Of a DNA stretch of 64,000 nt, positions 54,477-64,000 are shown one piece after another (positions within the stretch are counted from its first letter, which is position 1; every line of letters begins with the position of its first letter). Source of the DNA: Aplidium turbinatum (lineage: Eukaryota; Chordata; Ascidiacea; Aplousobranchia; Polyclinidae); NCBI GenBank assembly GCA_918807975.1, contig OU964918.1, positions 30,116,477 to 30,180,476 of the forward strand, in the 5' to 3' direction. Below the pieces are notes generated by a model. It worked only from the letters and a program-made list of their open reading frames with translations, ran no database searches and was not told the DNA's origin. Both the position numbers and the translations under genes were made by a program.

Positions 54477-57460
54477 TCGACACGTTTAACTAGAAAAACA
54501 TCACAATATCTTACTTATTTATTAATTTACTACAACAGGTTATTGAAGACTATGATATTTTGCAAAGTTGCACTACAACTTCTAAAGATTCTACGCAGTC
54601 AATCATAAAACACATTCGAGTAAAGCAACCAAAAGATAAAATTTGCTACTTAGTTAGACACAAATAAAAATATAAACTTCTGTCTGACGACATGACAACT
54701 GAACAATAATGCAATGACTCGCCTTTTACAGAAATAAAATAGCCTACAGCTGTGTGCGCACACCGCGTGCCGTTTGTGACATGCAGCCTAGTGAGCCAAG
54801 GAACAAATAGTCACCGCTAGAAACCAACTACAGTACAAAGCTTCCATTGATAAATAATAATACTTAACCGCTGTCTTTAAAAATGAAAGCTTATTTAACT
54901 TTGATTTATGTTAAAAACGATCATCCATCTTTAAACCTGAGCTGCAACAGCTGAAATCTCATAAAAGCTCTAATAGAAAAGCTTGTCGTTTTTCATTTTC
55001 AAATTTACTTGCGAATTTGTGAGCACAACTGCTACCTCGTACTGAATAATAATAACGAGCTTGATTAGGAGAAAAGTATTTTCACTGGAAGTAATTTAAG
55101 CTACATGATTTTTTGAAAAAAAAAGTCCCACGACATACTCGCAGATGGGTGCAGTTATAAAAAAATGTAAACTTACTTGTTACTTCAAAAATATTTCACA
55201 GATTTGTCGTTCATAATCGCTTTTTTCCGTAATATTTATTCTTTACTTATCTTTGTCATCTTACTAATTTCCATTTCTTTCAAATTAAAGTTCAGGAAGA
55301 CATCTTCGTTGTGTCAAAGTAGCTTGATGTCTTAAGTGGCAAAAATACCAACAGTTATATGTATTCCTCGTTACGTCAATGGTTGATGCTTGATGACGAT
55401 TTTGATGACTTCATAAAGTGATGTTTTTAACAGTTTTTATAGAAAAGAAAAGCCTATTTAAATTTGCGACCTACTTTTGAGTGTCGCAATTTCGAGAGCT
55501 CAAGTTTGCGATCTCCAATTAATTTCGAAATAAACAGGTTGATTATTATTTATTGCTTATTAATGTTGTTGATTATTGAGAAACAAATATGTTGTTAAAC
55601 ATGTTAATTCATAAACAGACTTGGTCGACGCCCAACTATCATGGCTCGTTTTCATCCACTGCTTTGTTAGCTTGCATTGTTTTGTGATAAGAATGGTGTT
55701 ATCTTTCATGTGAAAAACAATACGACCACATACAATTATGATGCATAGTTATTCAACCAACCACCAAGTAGCTATAGCCTAACTTACAAGTCAGAAAGCG
55801 ACTATGAATAAATCTCATTTTAACCTATTTGAGTTGTGATATTCCATAGACTCTACTGGGTAAATTTAAATATTTTTTGTTTGAAAAAATGTTTTTCCTC
55901 GAAGATTGAAACTGGAAGCTTGAATGCTCATTGAGCTCACGATGTTTTTTTGTGATTCAGATTATTGTTACACTGAGGATAAATGGCTTCACTAACAATG
56001 ACGCGAATAGGTGTCGGAATTACTTATGAAAGTCATTAGTTTTGTTTCTGTTACTAGAGCTGCCATCATAACAATCTTACGGTATATAGACTATTATGTA
56101 CCTACGCTTACGCGACGATAGTGTAACTTCCATACATATTCAAGAAAATCTATGCACATATCACAGGTTCTGACCTTTATCACCTATCAACATCCTTTTG
56201 TTGTTTTCTTTTGACATGTTTTAAGAGTTTGTTGTTGCTATAATTAGAGTTTTTTTAACATGACTGCGTGAGCTGTTTTAACTTGCAAAACTGAAAAAAA
56301 CAACCTTGCTGGAAATTAAATCAACAGGAGTGGAACTTTTCGCGACTCCAACTGATCATGTTAGTCTTGCTTTAAAATATTGAGAAAAAAATGCTCCAAA
56401 TCACGCCTGACAATGTTTGTATAATCACCGGAATCAACTTTGTCTTTTCAACAAGAAATTAAATCAATGAAGAAATAGATTTTGCTTCATTTTGTAATAG
56501 TTTGAAAAATATAAAGCTTGTTTTGGCAAACTTCATGACAGGCATATACAGTCAAGAACAACATACGGGGCACGGGCCACACATACTAATTAACTTGCTT
56601 TCTATAAATTATTTTAAAGAACTCTATGAAAACTTTTGTGGCTGAATTCTGCCTTTACCTTTTTCTCAAAGTCCTTGTAAGTTGACTACTTTGAAATACC
56701 GGCTAACTGTACTGTAACTTGTCATGGCAAAAGTAGCTTGTGGTGCAAAAACTTGTATTGAATTTCGAGTCACTCTATAGGCTACAGCGAAAAAAAATCA
56801 TATTAGGTGAAGACTTTGGCAGCTGTCAATACCTTTCACTCGTTTTTTTTTTCAGAAGTAATCTAAAACTCGTTTATTTTTTATGCTGCAAAAACCGCCA
56901 TAGTACAAACTTAAGAGTTTTTATTGGTTAATTTTTCTAATCCTTGATATTTTAAATAATTCAATAACTGTTTTTGTTTTTAAGCCAATTATTATTCGAG
57001 CCGCTCGTACCTTGTGGATTGTTTAAAAACTATCCATTGGTCGTGACAATGCGTTTGCTTTGGTATACAATGACTCATAGACGGCAACAAATTTTTTTAA
57101 TTACTCTGTTAGCCTTAGAGAAAGAAATTCTTTCACGATTTACAAGTACGGTTTAATTTTTCTCTTCACGTTTTGAAGGTTTATGCATTAATTAATCATT
57201 TGATTAAATGTATTATGATGAAAAGGAGTGCAGGCAAACATTGCCCCGGAAAATATCCACCTGGTGAATTCTCTCGAACAATATCTGCAAGAGTAGGCAA
57301 AAAATATCTACTTTGATAAATATCGCTCAGAATATAATTCTTCTGGTAAATGTCGTCCTTATAACAAAAAATGAAACTATTTAGTGGGAAGAAACTTTTC
57401 ATTGGCGATATATTTACCAGGTTGGCCTTTTTCTACAGTAGGTGGATTTTTTTCTGGTGG
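54477..57460. other. Anonymous stretch, 3 kb
   Basis: No frame over about 65 codons, no recognisable element ends and no RNA gene was seen. It is the longest unannotated block outside the transporter upstream region. Confidence 0.4.
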
Positions 57461-57607
57461 ATTTCTAGCAGGGTGAGCTCTTTCCGAAGGAGTTTTTATC
57501 GATGCCTAAAAAAAGAGCATCTTGCTTATAAAAAGCTTATACAAATAATGATATATAAATGAAATATAAATAAATAAAAATGATGCTTACAAAAAAAAGT
57601 AGTTGAG

Positions 57608-57770
57608 TCGGCTGGGTGGCCGAGTGGTTTGATCTTGTGTATGGCGCTAAAGAGGACAACGGTTCAACCAGCACGGGTCAAAGTTCTTTTAAGACAAAAT
57701 GAGACGCTTGATGGTAGTTATAAAAACTGGCTCTACTGCAACTTCAACAATAAACCTTAAATTTAAGTCC
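57608..57770 (+). repeat. tRNA-derived SINE, Leu/Ser-like head (first copy)
   Basis: GGCTGGGTGGCCGAGTGG is an A box with acceptor-side sequence, and GGTTCAACCAGCACGGG covers the B box. The body continues with GAGACGCTTGATGGTAG. A second copy is at 58002-58165 through the local duplication. Stems are imperfect, so a functional tRNA is unlikely. Confidence 0.65.
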
Positions 57771-58001
57771 CCATGTATATTCCTGTAATAGAATAGTCAT
57801 GCTTTTATTTGCGCCCATTGCGATAACATACTGCGATCACAGATGCGATCACAGATTTCTAGCAGGGTGAGCTCTTTCCGAAGGAGTTTTTATCGATGCC
57901 TAAAAGAACAGCATCTTGCTTATAAAAAGCTTATACAAATAATGATATATAAATGAAATATAAATAAACAAAAATGATGCTTACAAAAAAAAGTAGTTGA
58001 G

Positions 58002-58165
58002 TCGGCTGGGTGGCCGAGTGGTTTGATCTTGTGTATGGCGCTAAAGAGGACAACGGTTCAACCAGCACGGGTCAAAGTTCTTTTAAGACAAAATGAGACG
58101 CTTGATGGTAGTTATAAAAACTGGCTCTACTGCAACTTCAACAATAAACCTTAAATTTAAGTCCC
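58002..58165 (+). repeat. tRNA-derived SINE, Leu/Ser-like head (second copy)
   Basis: This is the copy in the second unit of the 373-bp duplication, with the same A and B boxes as at 57608. Confidence 0.65.
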
Positions 58166-58225
58166 CATGTATATTCCTGTAATAGAATAGTCATGCTTTT
58201 ATTTGCGCCCATTGCGATAACATAC

Positions 58226-58283
58226 TGATGTTATCTTCCTGTCGTCTGTTGTATCACAGATGCGATACAACAGACGACAGGAA
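58226..58283. repeat. Hairpin with arms of about 20 bp
   Basis: CTTCCTGTCGTCTGTTGTAT is mirrored by ATACAACAGACGACAGGAAG around a short ACAGATGCG loop. It sits immediately after the 373-bp duplication, and its loop resembles the duplication spacer. Confidence 0.75.
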
Positions 58284-58312
58284 GCAGCGAAGTGACATAT
58301 AGTCTTCGAGTC

Positions 58313-58490
58313 AGCTGCTTCCATTATTTTGGCTTGCCATTAAGTATCTTTCGCCGAGACACAGCCGCATGCTCTGGAGCGGTGTCGAACCCACGTCCTT
58401 TCGAACGTCGCGCAGACGTTCTCACCACTCGGCTACGCAGCCGACATGGTGAGAACGTCTGCGCGACGTTCTTACCATGTCGACTGTACA
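58313..58490 (-). repeat. SINE family B, head duplicated in inverted orientation
   Basis: In minus sense, GGCTGCGTAGCCGAGTGGTG, then GGACGTGGGTTCGACACC and GAGCATGCGGCTGTGTCTC match the copy at 43412. Beyond the head the plus strand repeats TGGTGAGAACGTCTGCGCG, the mirror of the head, giving inverted arms of about 25 bp centred near 58440. Confidence 0.7.
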
Positions 58491-59693
58491 CAACAAAGAC
58501 GGCTTTATTACAGTCCGTAGGATTGAATCGCATCGAATTAATGAGGAATGACAATTAGACATAAATACTAAATACATCGAAGAGAAGAACTTCCAGTTAG
58601 AAAGTGCGAGGCGTTTGGGAGGATGTGATGTTCTGAAATTGCTTTTAGCTTCGCATTGTTTTTATAATTAGATTTAAAAACAAATTTAAATATCTCGCTG
58701 CAGTTTTATCATAGCGAGCCCGCACTCTGGGTAATATCTTACGTACGAGTCCCCTCCCCTCCCCTCCAAGAGACAAAATGTAAACTATGCAACTAGGTCT
58801 TTTTTAAAGTTTTCCCAAGCAATGCAGTTCAATGTAATTATCTGTTTACGTACTTCTTTGAAAAACTAAAATCAAGACCATGTTTAGTAACATTTCCACA
58901 GGCCCCATTGATCTATTTCCGAGCACTGTACAAATCCAAGATTTGCATGTTACCACCACAGGCTTTGAGTCACCACAAACGTGATGCATTCTTACGTGAG
59001 CATGATCTCGATAAATTCCTTTTTCATTTTTGAGAAGTTATTCCACATTTCATGTTTATTTCTAAAACTTTAATCTCTTTCTCAGTAGTGATTTCTGTTT
59101 TTAACTGCGCCCGTATTCATTCTGAATTTTAATCTATTTTTAACGCCATGTCTTGCCTCTTTAGCATTCATAGTGTATGCATTTCTTGTTTATGTGACTC
59201 ATTGTGATTTCCATTTGACAAAAAAGAGAGTTTATGCATTTTACACACGTAGACGTAGGCCTATCCTAATATTTAGCCTTTGATTGCTCAACTTGAATGT
59301 TTTTTCGTTTGTGCAATATAGGCTACGGGTTTATGCTATTTTTTAGATAAACATTATCAAAAACAGGTTTGGTTTTTTTTTTTGAAGTTTACATTTTACA
59401 AAATTGTTGTTGGGTATTTTCGTTTGCTACCTCACCCCAGTTGAACAGTACCAAGTAGCCTATAGGTTACAAATTACACTAACAGCTTTGTGTTTGTAGG
59501 ACAGTTTGTAGACGTGTCAGCCTATCCCTGCAATGACATCATGTAAGGCTACGTGAAGCTCCTACAAGCTTTTCGTACATCGTTTCTACGTTCTCTGACG
59601 TCAGCTATTATTTGTTCTGACTCTGAACCCTGCAGGCACTTCATAGTTTATTCCATGCGTTTTTCTCTCGCGCCCTGCCTTTTCTCACAACTC
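58491..59693. other. Anonymous stretch
   Basis: A pyrimidine run (CCCCTCCCCTCCCCTCC, near 58750) is present and nothing coding was recognised. Confidence 0.4.
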
Positions 59694-60497
59694 TAAGGGT
59701 CGAATGCAGAAAGGTAGCTCAAAACTAGTTTTAAGCAAGCCGGGCTTAAATAGTGGCTTGAGCCGAGTTTTGCGCTGCAGAAACTATTCTTACTTTAAGC
59801 TTAGCTTAAAACTCGTTTCATTTCAGGTTTTGAGCCACCAATTTAAGTCGCCAAAAATGGCGACTTAACAGCGGCAGATCTTGACTTAAGCATTTTTGCA
59901 AACTGGATTTCAAAGGATTCCGGTGAAGTTGTGTGTTCGGTGGAAGTTCCTGGCCATGATGCGAAAATATTTGTAATGCGTAATTCTGCATCAACAATGC
60001 ACTGGGTATTTATTGAGAAATAGCCTTTCCTGTTCTAGAAAATTTCAGCGCTTTCACCAATTGCATCTATCACACAAGGAAAATAGGCAATACCATAAGG
60101 GTCGAATGCAGAAAGGTAGCTCAAAACTAGTTTTAAGCAAGCCGGGCTTAAATAGTGGCTTGAGCCGAGTTTTGCGCTGCAGAAACTATTCTTACTTTAA
60201 GCTTAGCTTAAAACTCGTTTCATTTCAGGTTTTGAGCCACCAATTTAAGTCGCCAAAAATGGCGACTTAACAGCGGCAGATCTTGACTTAAGCATTTTTG
60301 CAAACTGGATTTCAAAGGATTCCGGTGAAGTTGTGTGTTCGGTAGAAGTTCCTGGCCATGATGCGAAAATATTTGTAATGCGTAATTTTGCATCAACAAT
60401 GCACTGGGTATTTATTGAGAAATAGCCTTTCCTGTTCCAGAAAATTTCAGCGTTTTCACCAATTGCATCTATCACACAAGGAAAATAGGCAATACCA
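59694..60497 (+). repeat. Tandem duplication of the Harbinger left end, 402-bp units
   Basis: The two units differ at about four positions. The junction reads ATACCATAAGGGTCGAATGC, joining transposase-coding sequence to a second terminal repeat. Confidence 0.9.
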
Positions 60498-61063
60498 TAA
60501 AACTTCTGTTTGGTATTTAGAATTTCTGTTGGCGATGATGGAAACTTTATGTATGTGTTTTTCCTTGCAACAATATTACGCTGAAACTTTTTTTACTGTA
60601 CGCAGGGCTGTAGCCAGACTGCAGAGCAAGGGGGGGCCCAAATTTTTTTAGGGGGGGCGAAAAAATTTAAATGGGCAAAGTCATTATATCTGTAGCTGTT
60701 GCTCGAGAATGTTTGGATTTTGCCCCCCCGGCTGGCTACGGGCCTGACTGTACGGCATACAGTCGTTTGGTGACATTGAATCAAGTCACCATCACTCAGT
60801 TTAAAATGTCCAGTTGCATAGAATCTTAAGGTAACAAGCAACTGTAGCATTGGTGAGAGGGATTGACTTCGCTCTGTGAAACTATCGGATAGTTGCTGGC
60901 ACAGTTCTACTACAACAGCTTTGCTAAATCTGTAGCGTGCATGAAGCTGGTCATCATCGTAATAATCAAATGGATTTTGTGCATCCCTAATCATCCTGCG
61001 TGATAAGTTAACCGTTGGTTCTTCATCTTCAATGAATCTTTCAAGCAAGTCTAATGTATCCAT
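60245..61063 (-). pseudogene. Harbinger transposase (HARBI1-like), interrupted
   Basis: The 5' part starts with an ATG at 61063 and includes RRMIRDAQNPFDYYDDDQLH, RYRFSKAVVVELCQQL, LLVTLRFYATGHFKLSDGD and QCHQTTVCRTV, the helix-turn-helix region of HARBI1-type transposases. After the MITE insertion it resumes with KFPSSPTEILNTKQKFYGIA, FPCVIDAIGENAEIFWNRKG and YFSINTQCIVDAKLRITNIF. These correspond to the catalytic DDE core, where the first aspartate lies in the DGTH-like segment. Here the usual CIDGTHI text has degenerated to VIDAIGEN. The third catalytic position and the C-terminus are lost at the duplicated terminus. The partner Myb-like protein of Harbinger elements was not found. The copy is inactive. 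Confidence 0.85.
60603..60746. mobile_element. hAT MITE, 144 bp
   Basis: Ends are CAGGGCTGTAGCCAGACTG and the complement of CCGGCTGGCTACGGGCCTG. Flanks are identical ACTGTACG octamers at 60595-60602 and 60747-60754. It interrupts the Harbinger transposase between TTVCRTV and the following KKVS-like segment. Confidence 0.92.
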
Positions 61064-61483
61064 AAAGTACCGTATGTTATTGCTAAAAAGTAAACCGTTT
61101 TCTGGTAAAAAATAAACAAACGTTTGTTATCCTCCTCTTGCTAGCAAACAAAATATTGGATGCATGATTAACCAATGCTTATCACTTCGGCAATTTTATG
61201 TTTTTGTTGTAAAAACTATTTCCGAAGTATACCTGCAGAGGCTGTAGTACAGCATGCAGGTAAGCTATTTTATGGCTATACATTCAGTAAGATGAGGCTC
61301 TGCCTTTCTACAACCATTTTTTATCAACGAAGTTCTGTAGATATAAAAGAAAAAACTCTACAGTACTTGTACAAGTTGCTGTTTGTTCATACTTGCTAGT
61401 TGATTTTTTGGCTCTCATAAAGAATCATCTCTCTCTCGCCATTTTGTAGACTTCAATAATACTTTTAATTTTTATTAATAGCC

Positions 61484-62030
61484 CAGTCAGCAAAGGTTCG
61501 TGGGGCCCACTTGGGCTGCATATGGGTTACCCACATTGTATTGCGTGGGCCCCAGTACCTATGTGTCCACGGTTTGCAGAAATGTCCCAGGTGGGCAGCC
61601 CACCTACGTCTAATGGGTGGGCAGCCCACCATGAAGCCATTATTAAAATGTAAACCGCCGTCGCATTGTATCGTTGTATGTATTCAATTTTTATGCTTAT
61701 TGCACTTTAATATAGCATAATGGACCGGTGCGAACGTATATTTTATAATTTTTCATCATGGTGAGTAGCCCACTTCATGCCCACAGAAAGCCCAGAAAGT
61801 TTATTTCAAGAAATGAAAATAAATTCCCAGATACATTTTCATGATATGATAACATTATTAAGATAAATTCAATAAAATATGTCGGGAATCGGTTGTAAAG
61901 AAAAAAATATGAAGTAGGCCGCGCACTTGAGGCCTAATCGGAAACATCAGATAAATCCACCTTAAGCCCACAAGCCCACGAATGCCCATGGAAATCCCAC
62001 GTGGGCCCCACGAACCCTTGCTGACTGGGA
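61484..62030. mobile_element. Foldback element, 547 bp, with GTGGGCCCCA-rich arms
   Basis: Ends are CCCAGTCAGCAAAGGTTCGT and the complement of GAACCCTTGCTGACTGGG. The arms repeat GTGGGCCCC and TGGGCAGCCCACC words. It lies inside the Harbinger element. The target duplication is short or absent, so its family is not assigned. Confidence 0.7.
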
Positions 62031-62473
62031 GCCTACCCCTCCCTATTTAGCCCCTTGACAAACCTCCAGATAGTTTTGGTTCACTGCTATTTTTCAGTTA
62101 CAATGTTGTTAAAAAACAACTGCTACTTGTAGCCTACAAATTGTTGTCTACCACTACATGCTTGCTAGTTGCTGTCAACATGCTTTGTCAAAAATCACCA
62201 TGGCAAGTCGAGTGACGTCACACTTTGCGTCAAAAACGTGGTTTAAAACCAGTTTTATTATGAAGCGCAGCTCAGAGTGGCTTGGCCAAGCGACCTTGCA
62301 AATTAGTTTCTGCATCGCGCTCAAGTTTTAAACCGAGCTTGACTAAAACTCCGCTTGCCTGAGAAGAGCTTGGCGTTAAGCTAGGCTTATTTTGAGCTAC
62401 CTTTCTGCATTCGACCCTAAGAATTGGAATTGCACAGAGTGCTTGTCGCATTCTTGCAATTGCGTTACATATA

Positions 62474-63132
62474 CAGTAGAATTTGCCTATAACGGCTTCG
62501 TTTATAACGTCAATTCGCCTATTACGTCACATTTCGCTCGGTCCCGGCAGAATTCCTATCTTTTACGTACATTGTAGTTCGGCTACAACAGCATCGCCTA
62601 TAACGTCAATTCGCATGTAACAGCACCCTTTATTGGTCCCCAGACGTCTTTTGTTCGTTTATAACGTCACTTTAAGCCATCACCTTCACCACGAACGGCC
62701 AGTCTTTTAATCCAGTTAGCGCTGCTGCTCGCAAAATGTCTTCCCTTTATTTTGTTACGTCGTTCGCAGCAGGGACTTTAATTAACTTTTTTCCCGCGTG
62801 AAAAACTATCACATGTAAAAACCGAAACAGCTGAAGATCAATGCCTTTTTTGCTAATAAACAATGAACTTCTCTACTACTGTATGTAACGAGCAGCTGTA
62901 TTGCGCAAATTTCCTGTACCTTTCGCTGTAGGTTATTTTTTTTTTAAACAATTTCTTTGTTTACTGTGTTTTCTGCGTGACTTTTATCAGTTTGGTGGTA
63001 CACAGTAAACCTGACTGGATTATACACTTCTTTCTTCAATCAAAAGACAGTTTTGGAATAGTTTGCGGTAGTTCGTCTATAACGTCAGTTTTTGCAATCC
63101 CCTAGAGGTGCCGTTATAGGCGAATTCTACTG
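62474..63132. mobile_element. Pogo-like MITE, copy B, uninterrupted, 659 bp
   Basis: Termini CAGTAGAATTTGCCTATAAC and the complement of GTTATAGGCGAATTCTACTG are flanked by TA (62472-62473, 63133-63134). The interior is the reverse complement of copy A (15385-16972) without the hAT insertion. CTATAACGTCAATTCGC-like words recur at both ends. It does not code. Confidence 0.92.
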
Positions 63133-64000
63133 TACATAGTTTTGCGTCCGTCTACGTTGTTACTTGCCGCTTATAATCAATGTGTCATAGCCACACATCT
63201 TTAATCAAGACGAGTTTCTTAAGCTGGAGTGACCACCGTTTAGTTTCACAACAATAATTCAATTCATTATGTAATAGTACTATGTATCGATATAATATAT
63301 CTATTACATATATTATACCAGAGAGTATATTTCAGCGTATTTAGGTGGCAGTACAACCGCATAATCGTATATCAGCATACTAGCATGCTTTGGCATGGGT
63401 ATCAGTTTATAAATTTGATTCCAATCAGCGTTCTACAGTTCTGCTCTACATTCTATCAATGGTTTAACTTTGGCCGTCAGACCAATTATCTCTGTTTTGT
63501 TCTGATGGTGTCAGTTCTTTTTGTTACTGCAATAAACTGTTATGCAAGAGTATAAACAATTGATCTCAGGTCATTCCCACCACTATCGTGCTCGGGATGT
63601 CGCTATACTAACTACAGCTCTGCAGAGATGTACGTATGCGCCGCAAATTCTACGCCGCATACATGCGGCGTAGACTTTTTGTTTGCGCTAACGCTTGCGG
63701 CCACATTTTTTTGGATAGTTTGCGCTTGAGGATGCGCCGTAAAGTTTTCGCGGTTTTTTAGCGCATAGCGTCAACGCATACTTTTTAATGTCTTAGTTGT
63801 TGTTTGCAATTTTTTTTTGTCAAACTGCAAAATGTTAACGTCTTGCAATTGCCCATTGTTCTAGTGTTGTGTCACAGTGTCATCTATTGTTCAGTCAGCT
63901 GGAGTTTGTTTGTATATCGCACTACTGCCTTTGACGCTAGAGTCCCACGTGGAGACTGAAGTCTTGCAGAAAAAAAGAAAGAATTAGTTAAAACAACTTA
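63133..64000. other. Anonymous stretch with a GC-rich hairpin
   Basis: TCTACGCCGCAT and ATGCGGCGTAGA form a 12-bp hairpin at about 63650-63676. The next 120 bases repeat GCGCC, GCGCTAACGC and AGCGCATAGCG words unlike the surrounding AT-rich DNA. It may be the end of an element that continues beyond the window. Confidence 0.5.

Larger units (their letters stand above)
57461..58227 (+). repeat. Near-identical 373-bp duplication with 21-bp spacer
   Basis: 57461-57833 and 57855-58227 differ at only a few positions (for example near the CCTAAAAAAAGAGC segment). The spacer contains CACAGATGCGATCACAG. Each unit carries one tRNA-headed SINE. The low divergence implies a recent event. Confidence 0.9.
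59697..62417 (-). mobile_element. PIF/Harbinger element with a duplicated left terminus
   Basis: Ends are GGGTCGAATGCAGAAAGG, continuing with TAGCTCAAAA, and its complement at the right. TAA flanks each side (59694-59696, 62418-62420), the 3-bp target usual for Harbinger. The left terminal 402 bp are tandemly duplicated (59694-60095, 60096-60497), so three terminal repeats are present. A broken transposase lies on the minus strand. A hAT MITE (60603-60746) and a foldback element (about 61484-62030) are nested inside. Confidence 0.88.

Noticed and set aside
60013-60651. Two similar plus-strand frames (60013-60270 and 60388-60651)
   Set aside because: They are antisense to the Harbinger transposase and similar only because of the 402-bp duplication.

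Overview
The window is animal nuclear DNA. It is AT-rich, its genes carry GT-AG introns, and most of it consists of mobile-element remains. Host coding content is thin. There is the 3' end of a gene with a P2RX7-type intracellular (ballast) domain (positions 3-185, plus strand). There is also one essentially complete multi-exon gene for an organic-anion transporter of the SLCO/OATP family, closest by eye to OATP4 (minus strand, about 37.7 kb down to 28.9 kb). The element mix (many hAT copies, a P/THAP-like element, PIF/Harbinger, pogo-like and TTAA elements, a Penelope-like retroelement, tRNA-derived SINEs) suggests an invertebrate, perhaps an aquatic deuterostome such as a tunicate. That assignment is only a guess.

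Layout. 1-345: P2RX7-like 3' end. 2571-2937: hAT transposase tail. 2974-12156: one hAT copy with an exact 8-bp target duplication, swollen to about 9.2 kb by later insertions (two hAT copies, one holding a hAT MITE and a SINE; a P/THAP-like element that itself holds a hAT; a 600-bp TTAA palindrome; another SINE). 12.5-14.0 kb: Penelope-like GIY-YIG fragment with a repeat-rich 3' tail. 14905-17266: foldback element containing a pogo-like element containing a hAT. 17764-20656: hAT containing a LINE fragment containing another hAT. 20.8-22.5 kb: SINE pieces, a hAT-like end and an apparent transposon excision scar. 22906-27641: a 4.7-kb hAT shell carrying a broken copy of an unnamed, widespread transposon-associated protein. 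28.9-37.7 kb: the transporter gene, with one element and one SINE in its introns. 37.7-45 kb: mostly anonymous, with an AT-rich palindrome and a possible alternative first exon at 42 kb. 45.3-51 kb: SINEs, one split by a hAT with a TTF/ZMYM1-type transposase relic. 51601-54468: another nested hAT. 57.5-58.5 kb: a recent 373-bp duplication and tRNA-headed SINEs with hairpins. 59697-62417: a Harbinger element with a duplicated terminus, itself carrying a MITE and a foldback element. 62474-63132: an intact pogo-like MITE.

The window is best read as a stratigraphy of insertions. Exact target duplications let most layers be ordered, and paralogous empty sites inside the window confirm several of them. 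I saw no retrovirus-like, LTR or Polinton-like element, no CRISPR array and no convincing functional tRNA or rRNA gene.
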